A DNA stretch of 64,000 nucleotides from Rurimicrobium sp040387755 (GTDB lineage Bacteria > Bacteroidota > Bacteroidia > Chitinophagales > Chitinophagaceae). The stretch is taken from the NCBI GenBank assembly GCA_040387755.1, contig JAZKDB010000002.1:1054001-1118000 (forward strand), read 5' to 3'. Positions 1-8,622 of the stretch are shown here, piece by piece. The position numbers and the translations under genes are program-made. The notes beneath the pieces were generated by a model. That model was not told where the DNA came from. It searched no databases and worked only from the letters and a program-made list of their open reading frames with translations. Each line of letters begins with the position of its first letter. Positions within the stretch are counted from its first letter, which is position 1.

Positions 1-737
1 CCAAGTCTCCAACCAGTCATAGCAAAGCCTTTTGAAAAGCCGTTTACCAGCACTACCCTATCCTTTATACTGTCAAACTGGGCAATACTTTCGTGCTTTC
101 CTGTATAGTTGATATACTCGTAGATTTCATCGCTGACAATAGTAATATTGGGATGCTTTTCGAAAACAGGAACCAATGCAGCTAATTCGTCACGGGTATA
201 TACCGACCCTGTAGGATTACAAGGAGAGGAGAAAATAAACAATCTTGTTTTATCTGTAATGGCGGCTTCCAACTTCTGGGGCGAAATTTTAAAATCGCTT
301 TCAATACCGCAATCTACAAATACAGGTTTGCCTTCACTAAGGCTTACCAGTGCTGCATAAGTAACCCAATACGGTGTGGGTATAATGGCCTCGTCTCCGG
401 GATTAATGAGACAAAGCACAGCGTTAGCCAATGATTGCTTGGCACCTGTCGATACTACAATATTCTCGGGCAAATAATCGAGTCCGTTATCACGTTTCAG
501 TTTTGTGCATACCGCCTGGCGAAGTTCAGGAATACCTGCTACTGGTGTGTATTTGGTATATCCATCCTCCATTGCCTTAACTGCGGCATCACAAATGTGC
601 TGGGGTGTACGAAAATCGGGCTCGCCCAAACTGAGGTCAATAATATCCAAGCCTTGCGATTTGAGTTCGCGGCTTAGTTTAGCCATCTTTATGGTTTGTG
701 GTTCAGAAATCCTGTCTAATCGTTGGGCTAATTGCAT
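1..737 (-). CDS. Aspartate aminotransferase-like PLP enzyme (3' end cut by window edge)
   Basis: This is a class I/II PLP-dependent aminotransferase, most likely of the aspartate aminotransferase type, which moves the amino group between aspartate and 2-oxoglutarate. About 245 N-terminal codons are present, from an ATG at 735-737 to the window edge. The translation shows the family's N-terminal signature LSLGEPDFRTP, a STGAKQSLANA cofactor-binding segment, SSPCNPTGSVY and SDEIYEYI. The last visible residues are NGFSKGFAMTGWRLG, which carries the Schiff-base lysine, so the visible part includes the active site and only the C-terminal domain is missing. The receiver protein lies upstream on the same strand with a gap of about 30 bases, so co-transcription is possible. 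The exact amino donor cannot be told from sequence. Confidence 0.93.
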   Translation of the reverse strand, partial: MQLAQRLDRISEPQTIKMAKLSRELKSQGLDIIDLSLGEPDFRTPQHICDAAVKAMEDGYTKYTPVAGIPELRQAVCTKLKRDNGLDYLPENIVVSTGAKQSLANAVLCLINPGDEAIIPTPYWVTYAALVSLSEGKPVFVDCGIESDFKISPQKLEAAITDKTRLFIFSSPCNPTGSVYTRDELAALVPVFEKHPNITIVSDEIYEYINYTGKHESIAQFDSIKDRVVLVNGFSKGFAMTGWRL

Positions 738-767
738 TGCCTATAAATAAAATGAAATAATCAGGGC

Positions 768-1274
768 TTATAATTTATGCCCGTTAAGTAACAAAAACGC
801 ACTCAAAGCTATGATACAAACCATAGCAATAATCAGGAAAGTGATACTTTTTCTTGATGATTGGTATAAGAATTTAGATTCTTCAAGTTCATTGATTCTT
901 TTGAGGGTATTTTCCATACGGGCAAAGGCTGTTTCACCTTTCACGATATAATCGTAAGCGCCGTATTTCATACTGTCTACGGCCACCTGAATTTTATCCT
1001 GACCACTGACCATAATTACTTGTGTAGCAGGATATTGTTCTTTAATTTCTGCCAATATCTGTACTCCGTTTTTTGCTCCTGCGTTGTGGGCATTCAAATG
1101 GTAATCCAAAATTACAATAGCCGGATTGGTACCCATATTTTTCAAAGCGTCTTCACCATTGTCAAACAGTTGAAATTTGTAATTAAATCGCTCGGCGAGA
1201 TAATCTTTCAGCATTTCGTTTTGAATTGGTTCGTCATCTACTAAAAAGATGGATTGATTTACATTTGTTGCCAT
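768..1274 (-). CDS. Receiver-domain protein with a C-terminal transmembrane helix
   Basis: A CheY-like receiver fills residues 1-120. The acidic pocket is D13/D14, the phospho-acceptor is D57 (in VILDYHL), the switch serine is S90 (MVSGQ) and the conserved lysine is K112. After a short charged helix (residues 120-142) there is one strongly hydrophobic segment at about 143-164, then a four-residue tail. There is no DNA-binding or enzymatic output domain. The likely topology is a cytoplasmic receiver anchored to the inner membrane by its C-terminus. It lies 118 bases downstream of the soluble hybrid kinase on the same strand, so it is a plausible phosphate acceptor from that kinase's HPt domain (inference). 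The receiver assignment is firm; the function is unknown. Confidence 0.9.
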   Translation of the reverse strand: MATNVNQSIFLVDDEPIQNEMLKDYLAERFNYKFQLFDNGEDALKNMGTNPAIVILDYHLNAHNAGAKNGVQILAEIKEQYPATQVIMVSGQDKIQVAVDSMKYGAYDYIVKGETAFARMENTLKRINELEESKFLYQSSRKSITFLIIAMVCIIALSAFLLLNGHKL

Positions 1275-1392
1275 TGTTTATATTTTTTTTGGGTGAAAAT
1301 ATTTTGCTGCTGCAAGTTATTGCGTATTTTTTTAAAGTGGTAATTATAACGAATTTAAATTTATTATGCCCCGACAATAGATAATACCATTT

Positions 1393-4020
1393 CTATCTTT
1401 TTAAATAAACGTTCAACTCTTCAAAGGCTTTATTGCACACCTTTTCAACATGTTGTACCAAATCGGGTATCAGGCTTTGGTGTGCCGTTTCGCCTGCACT
1501 TTGCTCCAGCATAAAAACATTGCTGACATCTTCTGTGACACCCATATAAGAAAGCTGAGGCTTGAGGGAATGCGCTGCAATTTTTATCATTTCAAAATCA
1601 TTGTTCGATAAGCCCAGATGAAGTTGCGTCAATAATTTGGGTGCGTTCTCCAAAAACATCAGGATGTACTTATTTTGCTTGGCGGCATCTCCTTTGGTAA
1701 ACTGCTGTAAAAAATTCATATCAATGACTTTATCAGGAATTGCTTTAACAGATTTTGTCTTTGATTCCTGCTTTTCTTCTACCAAAAGTTCTATTTCTTC
1801 ACCCAGCATTTCGGCCATTTTGCGCAACAATTCCTGCTGTACAAATGGCTTGGAAACATAGGCGTTCATACCTATTTCGAAATAGGTACGTACATCCTCT
1901 TCCATCACATTGGCAGTCATGGCTATGATTTTGGTAAATTTCTTTTTACCCTCCAGCTTACGTATGATTTTTGTGGCTTCCATTCCATCCAAAACAGGCA
2001 TACGGATGTCCATCAACACCATATCGTAATCCTTCTGTTTGATTTTGTCGATGGCTTCCTGACCATTATGAGCAATATCAATCATAATACCGGGCAATAA
2101 AGACTGTAGGGTATCAACAGCAACCAGCTGGTTAAACTCATTATCTTCTGTCAATAAAATCCTGCATTGCTTCAGCTTATTCATCCACTCTTCGGGAATG
2201 GTTTCTTTTACTTGTTCTTTTGTTTGTTCATTTGCCTTGGCGAATGGTATGGTCACGGTAAAGCAACTTCCTTTACCCAATTCGCTACTTACCGAAATCT
2301 GACCTTTCATGAGCTCGGTTAATTGTTTGGATATTGCAAGGCCCAGTCCTGTTCCTCCAAATTTGCGTGTAGTATCTGAGCTGGCCTGACTGAAGCTTTC
2401 GAACATCTGCTTGCGATACTCTTCGGTGATACCAATGCCGGTGTCAATTATATCAAAACGAACGGTAAACCTTTTGTGCGCTGTATCCATCAAAGAAGCA
2501 CGAACAGTAACAGAACCATTTTCTGTAAACTTAATGGCATTGCCTGCAAGATTTAAAATAATTTGCTGTAAACGTGTAGGGTCGCCTAACAGTGTTGGTG
2601 GAATGTATTGGTCGATTTCTATTTTTAATTCAATCTTCTTTTCGTTGGCCTTAATGAGCAACATCTCTCCAATTGCGGCAATAACTTCGTGCAAAGAAAA
2701 GTTGGTTTGTTCGATAGTCATTTTGCCTGCTTCTATTTTGGCAATATCCAATATATCGTTAATGATGACCAGCAGGTTATCGGCAGACTGACTAATCGCA
2801 TTGAGGTAGCGAAGCTGCTCTGGGCTGGGATTTTTATCAATAAGCAATTGCGTAATCCCCACTATTGCATTCATCGGGGTGCGTATTTCATGGCTCATAT
2901 TGGCCAAAAACTGCTGCTTGAGCTGAGCAGTTTTCTCGGCAACTTCTTTTTCCTTATTGGCCAGCTCTACCTGTTGTCTGAGTTTTAAGTTACTCAGTTT
3001 ATTCAGGGTTGTTTGCTGAAAAATCTCTTCTTTAAGTTTTTCGAATTTTTTAAGATGCTCAAAAGCTTTGGGGATATTTCCCATCTTATCGTACAAATCA
3101 CTTAATGTTTCGTGCAAGCTCATCTCGTCATGGCGACGCTTGAATTGCCCGGCAAGCTCTAATGAAACCGAAAGCATTTTTTCGGCCTGCCGATAATCTC
3201 CTCTTTCAATTTCTATCAAAGCGAGATAATACCTGCATGAAATCTGAACCTCTAATTGCCCGGTTTCATCTGCTTCTTTGAGCCCTTTGAGCAAATATTC
3301 TTTGGCAAATTCTGTGTTTTTTAGCTTGTAATTTACTTTGCCAATACCATTGAGTGCCAGGGCATGCATCCCTGTAGACATATCTGTATGCTGCAAATTC
3401 TCTTCGAAATAACTAAGTGCTTCCTGAAGCTGATCTTGCTTAAAATAAATATTACCCAGAATGTTATACAGCAAATTGGTACGGTGAATACTCTCTGCCT
3501 TTTTGAGAATAGGCAGTGCTTTTAAAGCAAATTCCAGAGCATTATCATAATCATACAAATCATAGTGGATATAGGCAATGCTGGAGAGATTGACTGCCTG
3601 AGAAGCCACATCATCCTGACGTTCATTGAGTGCAAGAGCATTTTCAAAATTGCTAAGAGCATTGCCGAGCTCTCCGATATCACGATAGATATGACCAAAA
3701 TTATTGTAGATGCGGGCCAGTAGTGAGCGATCCCGGGTTTCGCGGGCTATTTTTTCTGCCTGACTGAGAATCTTTAATCCTTCTTCATAATTACCTTGCT
3801 GCCAATAACACCAACCACGTACATTGTAACCCCGCCCTAAACCAACTTTATAATTTTCTTCTTCTGAACGTTTGACAATCTCGTCACTTAATACAATGGC
3901 TCTTTCTATGTCATAATTCCGCAATTCGATGGCCATCTCAACCATCTTATTAATCTGGTCCTTTGGCTCTTTTAATAATTCTAATTCTGAAGCTAACTCT
4001 AAATATCTTTTGGAATCCAT
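1393..4020 (-). CDS. Soluble TPR hybrid histidine kinase (TPR-HisKA-HATPase-REC-HPt)
   Basis: This 875-residue phosphorelay kinase has no signal peptide or membrane segment. Residues 40-330 form a run of tetratricopeptide-like helical pairs (for example YNNFGHIYRDIGELGNALSN), followed by a coiled-coil linker at about 335-370. The HisKA H-box MSHEIRTPMN has H377. The ATPase shows an N-box at about 490-498, DTGIGI at about 526 and GGTGLGLAI at about 555. A receiver follows with phospho-acceptor D671 (VLMDIRMP) and K724. The C-terminal HPt domain carries H817 (AAHSLK). All four phosphorelay stations therefore keep their reactive residues. The TPR array probably senses a protein or peptide partner in the cytoplasm (inference). 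The gene starts 23 bases after the POT transporter stop and precedes the membrane-tailed receiver. Confidence 0.95.
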   Translation of the reverse strand: MDSKRYLELASELELLKEPKDQINKMVEMAIELRNYDIERAIVLSDEIVKRSEEENYKVGLGRGYNVRGWCYWQQGNYEEGLKILSQAEKIARETRDRSLLARIYNNFGHIYRDIGELGNALSNFENALALNERQDDVASQAVNLSSIAYIHYDLYDYDNALEFALKALPILKKAESIHRTNLLYNILGNIYFKQDQLQEALSYFEENLQHTDMSTGMHALALNGIGKVNYKLKNTEFAKEYLLKGLKEADETGQLEVQISCRYYLALIEIERGDYRQAEKMLSVSLELAGQFKRRHDEMSLHETLSDLYDKMGNIPKAFEHLKKFEKLKEEIFQQTTLNKLSNLKLRQQVELANKEKEVAEKTAQLKQQFLANMSHEIRTPMNAIVGITQLLIDKNPSPEQLRYLNAISQSADNLLVIINDILDIAKIEAGKMTIEQTNFSLHEVIAAIGEMLLIKANEKKIELKIEIDQYIPPTLLGDPTRLQQIILNLAGNAIKFTENGSVTVRASLMDTAHKRFTVRFDIIDTGIGITEEYRKQMFESFSQASSDTTRKFGGTGLGLAISKQLTELMKGQISVSSELGKGSCFTVTIPFAKANEQTKEQVKETIPEEWMNKLKQCRILLTEDNEFNQLVAVDTLQSLLPGIMIDIAHNGQEAIDKIKQKDYDMVLMDIRMPVLDGMEATKIIRKLEGKKKFTKIIAMTANVMEEDVRTYFEIGMNAYVSKPFVQQELLRKMAEMLGEEIELLVEEKQESKTKSVKAIPDKVIDMNFLQQFTKGDAAKQNKYILMFLENAPKLLTQLHLGLSNNDFEMIKIAAHSLKPQLSYMGVTEDVSNVFMLEQSAGETAHQSLIPDLVQHVEKVCNKAFEELNVYLKR

Positions 4021-4043
4021 TGTCTTGAATATTCGCTAGGGGT

Positions 4044-5546
4044 TTATTTTACTTCCTGCATCATTTTTCTGATAACAGGTGAAATGGCAATTAAAAATAC
4101 ACCGGCAACAAGCGCATAAATGGCCAATTGATAATAGCCATCGGTATAACCTTCTAATTTGACCAAAGGACTGGCATTTTCGTCGGGAGATGACATACCT
4201 GCTCCTAATAGCCCTGCGGCATACTGACCATAAGCACTGGCCAAAAACCACATACCCATCATCATGCCCGAAAGTCTCTTGGGTGACAATTTAGTCATGA
4301 TGGATAAACCGATTGGCGACAAGCACAATTCACCAAAGGTGATAACAAAATAAGCGAAGGTGAACATATTGAGCGACGTAATCCCTTGTTCGTTTGCCAA
4401 AAACCTTGTGTAATAAAACACATAAAATGCTGCGGCTAAAAACAAAAAACCCAGGCCAAATTTAATAACCGTATTAGGCTCTATTTTCTTTTTGGCCAGT
4501 GCAAGCCAAATAAGACCTGCAATAGGACTAAAAATAATTACAAACAAAGAATTTGATGTATTGTTTACAATATTAGGGTTGATGGTAAAAAACAATAAAT
4601 CGTGGCTCAGATTATCCTTTGCGAATAATGCAAGAGAGCCTCCGCTTTGTTCGAAAAATGCCCAAAAAATCACAGAGAATATGATAAACACAAAAGCGGC
4701 AATCAACTTTTTTCTGGCCTTAACTTCCTTTTCTTTCAATGTTTCAAAAACAAAATAGATAATCGCCAATGGCCCGATAGTATACATGAAATAGTCTGTG
4801 TAATCGGTATTCTTAATCATGATAAAAATCAGCGGAATACTTAATAAAGCACCAATATAGACTGCTATTTCTCTGATGCTTCTGGTTTTACCGGGTAAAT
4901 GCTCAATAGGAGAATTGCCAATAGGAGCCAACGATTTTTTAGTAGCCAAAAAAGTAAGAAGGCCAATAATCATTACCACTGCTGCGGATGCAAAAGCATA
5001 ACTCCATCCATAATCTTCACTGGTACCTAAGTAAACGCAAACAGCACCTCCCAATAGTGCTCCAATATTGATACCCGAATAAAATAATCCGAAGCCCGCA
5101 TCTCTTCTGGAATCACCTTCCTTGTATAAATCACCAACCATTGAGGATATATTGGGTTTAAAAAAACCTGTACCAATAATAGAAAGTGCTATACCCAGAT
5201 AGAAGAACTCCTGCGGAGAAGCAGCAATAATTATATTACCCAATATCATCACCAAACCACCAAACATCAAAGATTTCTTGAATCCCAAAACTTTATCAGC
5301 AAATATTCCGCCGATAAAAGTGAATGCATATACAAATGCCTGAATGGCTCCGTACTTTAAGTTGGCTTCTTTATCCGAAAGTGATAAACCTAATAATTTG
5401 TCGGCCATGAAAATGGTAAGAATACCTCTCATACCATAAAAACAAAAACGTTCCCACATCTCGACAAGAAACAGATACCACAATTGTTTTGGATATTTCC
5501 CTTCGAAATTTTGAATCTGCTCAAGTGATGCACTTTGTGTATCCAT
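4044..5546 (-). CDS. POT/PTR2 family proton-dependent oligopeptide transporter
   Basis: This is a 500-residue major facilitator protein of the proton-coupled oligopeptide transporter family, which imports di- and tripeptides across the inner membrane. The family's N-terminal motif is clear: EMWERFCFYGMRGIL, containing ExxERFxxYG for proton coupling, in helix 1. The PTR2 signature GTGFFKPNISSMVGDLY is near residue 130. About 12-14 hydrophobic segments can be counted. The length is normal for bacterial DtpT-type proteins. It is first in a minus-strand run with the hybrid kinase 23 bases downstream, so peptide uptake and the kinase may be co-transcribed. A weak promoter match in the 161-base gap to yicC may serve it. 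Substrate preference cannot be read from sequence. Confidence 0.94.
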   Translation of the reverse strand: MDTQSASLEQIQNFEGKYPKQLWYLFLVEMWERFCFYGMRGILTIFMADKLLGLSLSDKEANLKYGAIQAFVYAFTFIGGIFADKVLGFKKSLMFGGLVMILGNIIIAASPQEFFYLGIALSIIGTGFFKPNISSMVGDLYKEGDSRRDAGFGLFYSGINIGALLGGAVCVYLGTSEDYGWSYAFASAAVVMIIGLLTFLATKKSLAPIGNSPIEHLPGKTRSIREIAVYIGALLSIPLIFIMIKNTDYTDYFMYTIGPLAIIYFVFETLKEKEVKARKKLIAAFVFIIFSVIFWAFFEQSGGSLALFAKDNLSHDLLFFTINPNIVNNTSNSLFVIIFSPIAGLIWLALAKKKIEPNTVIKFGLGFLFLAAAFYVFYYTRFLANEQGITSLNMFTFAYFVITFGELCLSPIGLSIMTKLSPKRLSGMMMGMWFLASAYGQYAAGLLGAGMSSPDENASPLVKLEGYTDGYYQLAIYALVAGVFLIAISPVIRKMMQEVK

Positions 5547-5707
5547 TATGATATTTTTTTATGAACAGCAAAGTAAGTCATATTTTGGAATCTATGGCAT
5601 CAATCTATTCAAAATATCAGCGGCGCTAACAAGAAAAAACTTTTAAAAATAAATGGTATTTTTAAAATTCCTTTGCAGACTTTTGCATTCAAACACAATT
5701 AGTATTT

Positions 5708-6583
5708 ATGTTGTACTCAATGACGGGATTTGGTAGAGAAGAGGCTGCAATTGGTAATTATCAAATAATTGCTGAAATAAAATCGCTGAATGGTAAACAA
5801 TCAGACATCAACACCCGACTGGCTCCAGCTCTGCGTCCGTATGAACACGAAATCCGCAGTTTGATTAATATACAATTACAAAGAGGCACTATTGATGTTA
5901 CAATCTCCGTAAAACAGGATGGCGTCTCTAAGCCAATGAGTATTAATACCCAATTGGCAAAAAGCTATTACAAAGGGATGCAGGAAATAGCTACCGAGCT
6001 TGGATTACCACAGGAGCATATATTATCTACTTTGATGGCTATGCCGGAAATTGTATCTCCAGATCAGGAATTATTGAAAGAAGAAGATTGGAAAGCGATG
6101 AAAGAAGTGATTGCGCGCTCTATAAATAATCTGCGCCAACACAGACAGACTGAAGGCTCTTCTCTGGCTCAGGATCTTGAAAATTGTATCTCTAATATCG
6201 AAAAAAGCCTAAAGGAAATCCTACCATTCGAACCACTGCGTATTGAAAGATTACGGTCAAAAATCAATACCTCAATGGAAGAATGGGTAGCGGCTGCCAA
6301 TATTGACAAAAACAGATTAGAGCAGGAATTGATTTACTATATTGAAAAAATCGATTTCTCTGAGGAGAAAATTCGTTTGACACAGCACTGCAATTATTTC
6401 AGAGAAATACTCAGTAATGACGAAGAGGTAAAAGGTAAAAAGCTAGGATTTATTTTACAAGAAGTAGGAAGAGAAATAAACACCCTTGGCTCTAAAGCAA
6501 ACGATGCAGATATTCAAAAAATTATTGTTGGCATGAAGGATCAGCTTGAAAAAGCAAAAGAGCAGGTACTTAATGTTCTATAA
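5708..6583 (+). CDS. yicC: YicC/YloC family endoribonuclease
   Basis: This 291-residue protein matches the YicC family over its whole length. The N-terminus MLYSMTGFGREE is the family hallmark, and the C-terminal DUF1732 region contains RLTQHCNYFREIL and KKLGFILQEVGREINTLGSKAND. E. coli YicC is an endoribonuclease linked to small-RNA turnover and stationary-phase survival; the same activity here is family inference. It is divergent from the peptide transporter and is followed 39 bases later by gldH on the same strand. In many Bacteroidota yicC lies beside gmk, but no guanylate kinase is seen here. Confidence 0.92.
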   Translation: MLYSMTGFGREEAAIGNYQIIAEIKSLNGKQSDINTRLAPALRPYEHEIRSLINIQLQRGTIDVTISVKQDGVSKPMSINTQLAKSYYKGMQEIATELGLPQEHILSTLMAMPEIVSPDQELLKEEDWKAMKEVIARSINNLRQHRQTEGSSLAQDLENCISNIEKSLKEILPFEPLRIERLRSKINTSMEEWVAAANIDKNRLEQELIYYIEKIDFSEEKIRLTQHCNYFREILSNDEEVKGKKLGFILQEVGREINTLGSKANDADIQKIIVGMKDQLEKAKEQVLNVL

Positions 6584-6622
6584 CGCCACTAAATCTTTTT
6601 ATTTCAAAATATAAAAGCCAAA

Positions 6623-7180
6623 ATGATTAGAGTTTATTCCCTCATTATTCTATTGATATCACTTTTATCAGGATGCGTATCTTCACCTTATTATCAAAAA
6701 ACTGAAGCTATCCCTGACAATAAATGGAATATTGATTTCAAGCCTTCTTTCGTAGTTGATATTGACGACACTGGTGTTTACTATAATACCAGTTTTATTG
6801 TCAGACACACCAACAATTATGCTTATTCCAACATTTGGATTAACGTTTGGGTAAAACAACCAGGGCAAACAGGTTTCGTAAAAACAAGAGTTGAAATCCC
6901 ATTGGCAACTGCACAGGGGCAATGGCTGGGAACAGCAATGGGTGAAATATATGAACAACGGAGAATGATTATCCTTAATCATGATGAAATACCGATTACA
7001 GATCATCTAATCTCCATTTCTGAAGAAAGCATCCCTCAGTTATTCCGAAAAAAAGGACGTTATGAAATTCGACTGGAACAAAATATGCGAGAAAAGGCAC
7101 TAGCCGATTTGTTGCATATAGGTCTACGCATTGAGAAAAATTCGAAAAGAATAAGCGACAAACCCAAACCTGTTTCATAG
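6623..7180 (+). CDS. gldH: Gliding motility lipoprotein GldH
   Basis: This 185-residue protein has a lipoprotein signal peptide with lipobox LLSGC (acylated C18), then a mainly beta-strand domain matching GldH in length and pattern (for example NTSFIVRHTNNYAYSNIWINVWV). GldH is one of the Gld lipoproteins needed for gliding in Flavobacterium johnsoniae. Homologues occur widely in non-gliding Bacteroidota that have a T9SS, so its presence fits the four T9SS cargo proteins in this window. The product is expected to sit on the periplasmic face of a membrane. It lies between yicC and a histidine kinase whose start is only 6 bases after the gldH stop, so the two are almost certainly co-transcribed. 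Confidence 0.9.
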   Translation: MIRVYSLIILLISLLSGCVSSPYYQKTEAIPDNKWNIDFKPSFVVDIDDTGVYYNTSFIVRHTNNYAYSNIWINVWVKQPGQTGFVKTRVEIPLATAQGQWLGTAMGEIYEQRRMIILNHDEIPITDHLISISEESIPQLFRKKGRYEIRLEQNMREKALADLLHIGLRIEKNSKRISDKPKPVS

Positions 7181-7186
7181 ACCATT

Positions 7187-8161
7187 ATGAAATTCTACAG
7201 CGCCCTGCATCTGCTTTTATTGGCCTATATCATTGCGGCATTGTCTTTTTGGTGGCTAAGCCTGGAAAAACAAAGCAGGATTATCTATGATAAGGAAATG
7301 ATAACAGCCAATGAGCACTATGCTCAGGATACTGACAATTCAAAATACACAGAACTAACAAAACAAATCGAACTCCGAAAAACAAAACGGAGTAAACAAT
7401 ATCTTGGAGAAGGTCTTACTTTTCTATTTGTCATTTTAGTAGGTTCTTCTATCGTTTATACCACTTACCGTTTCCATAATAAACTTTCCCGTCAGCAAAA
7501 TAATTTTATGCTCTCCGTTACCCACGAGCTAAAATCACCCATTGCTGCCATGAAACTTACTTTACAAACTTTACAAAAACACAAGCTGGACGAGGAAAAA
7601 CAGAAGCAGTTATTGCATCGTTGTATCATAGAATCTGACAGGCTGAACGAGCTATGCAACAATATTCTGATTGCTTCTCAAATGGAAGGAGGGCAATATC
7701 AAAATGAATGGCAGAGCATATCGGTAAGCAATGTTGTTTTAAACGCATACGAATCATATCAGTCAAGGTATCCGGGGCGTTTTGTGGCAGAAATTGCACC
7801 AGATATTCATGCGGACACAGATAAAATGTTATTACAATTAGCTATTAATAATATTCTGGAAAACGCTGTAAAATATACACCTTCAGATAAGCCTGTTATT
7901 GTTGAGTTGCGGAAACAGAATAGTAAATGCTTGCTATCAGTGAAAGATTTTGGACCCGGGATTCCGGATAATGAAAAGAAAAAAATCTTTGGTCAGTTTT
8001 ACAGAATCGGTGACGAAAATACCCGTAAAACAAAAGGCACAGGCCTGGGCCTATACCTTTCAAAAAAAATCATGAAGTCTCTGGGCGGTACAATCACTGT
8101 AAAAGACAATCAACCTAATGGAAGTATTTTTGAACTTTCCATTCCCTCCAAATCAGTATAA
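7187..8161 (+). CDS. Two-TM sensor histidine kinase (orphan)
   Basis: This 324-residue membrane histidine kinase has helix 1 at about residues 6-26 and helix 2 at about 76-95, enclosing a periplasmic sensor of only about 50 residues. There is no recognisable HAMP domain. The HisKA H-box is SVTHELKSPIAAMK with H113. The ATPase domain has an N-box (NNILENAVKYTP), DFGPGI and GTGLGLYLSK. It resembles the Bacteroidota HAMP-less kinases that usually pair with an OmpR-type regulator, but no regulator gene is adjacent. It follows gldH by 6 bases and ends 4 bases from the convergent small secreted protein gene, with no visible terminator. Confidence 0.93.
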   Translation: MKFYSALHLLLLAYIIAALSFWWLSLEKQSRIIYDKEMITANEHYAQDTDNSKYTELTKQIELRKTKRSKQYLGEGLTFLFVILVGSSIVYTTYRFHNKLSRQQNNFMLSVTHELKSPIAAMKLTLQTLQKHKLDEEKQKQLLHRCIIESDRLNELCNNILIASQMEGGQYQNEWQSISVSNVVLNAYESYQSRYPGRFVAEIAPDIHADTDKMLLQLAINNILENAVKYTPSDKPVIVELRKQNSKCLLSVKDFGPGIPDNEKKKIFGQFYRIGDENTRKTKGTGLGLYLSKKIMKSLGGTITVKDNQPNGSIFELSIPSKSV

Positions 8162-8165
8162 TTAA

Positions 8166-8591
8166 TTACCACTTACCATCCTTCAAACGCTCTATCAACA
8201 TTTGTTTGAATTCTCGCTCTGCCTGATAAAGATCGGCTAACTGTTGTGGAGAAATAATAAGTAAAAGCTCTGCTTTGTATCTTTTGCTTAATTCAAGATC
8301 TCTTTCCTTGTACTCAATATTATCATCAACTTTGCGATACGCATCATAGTTACTTAGTTTGCCATTCTCTCTATGGATAAACTGGTCTCTATATTGCTTT
8401 CTCAATGCAGAACGTTCATCAAGATATCTGATATATACCGGCCAAAACCTGACACTCTGAGCCTCTGTCATCTGCAATTTCTCTTTCACATACTCTTTCC
8501 TCAAGGCACGTACCCGACCGCCACCATCACCTTGTGCAAGCGCCGTAAATCCTGACAATATGATTAATAAAAATAAAATAAACTGTTTCAT
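8166..8591 (-). CDS. Small secreted protein of an ECF sigma operon (Spy/CpxP-like helical type)
   Basis: This 141-residue protein has a clear signal peptide ending near ALAQG. The mature part is rich in Arg, Glu, Lys and Leu and predicted to be helical, with an LxMTEAQxxxFWPVY segment like those in proteins annotated as sensors of ECF-type sigma factors in Bacteroidota. The pattern also recalls the LTxEQ helices of Spy/CpxP periplasmic chaperones. It is the third gene of an operon after the sigma factor and the anti-sigma-like protein, with a 31-base gap. A periplasmic role tied to sigma control is inference from position and from the helical, charged character. Confidence 0.75.
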   Translation of the reverse strand: MKQFILFLLIILSGFTALAQGDGGGRVRALRKEYVKEKLQMTEAQSVRFWPVYIRYLDERSALRKQYRDQFIHRENGKLSNYDAYRKVDDNIEYKERDLELSKRYKAELLLIISPQQLADLYQAEREFKQMLIERLKDGKW

Positions 8592-8622
8592 CGCTTTGTT
8601 AATTATTTATCTCAATTAAATA

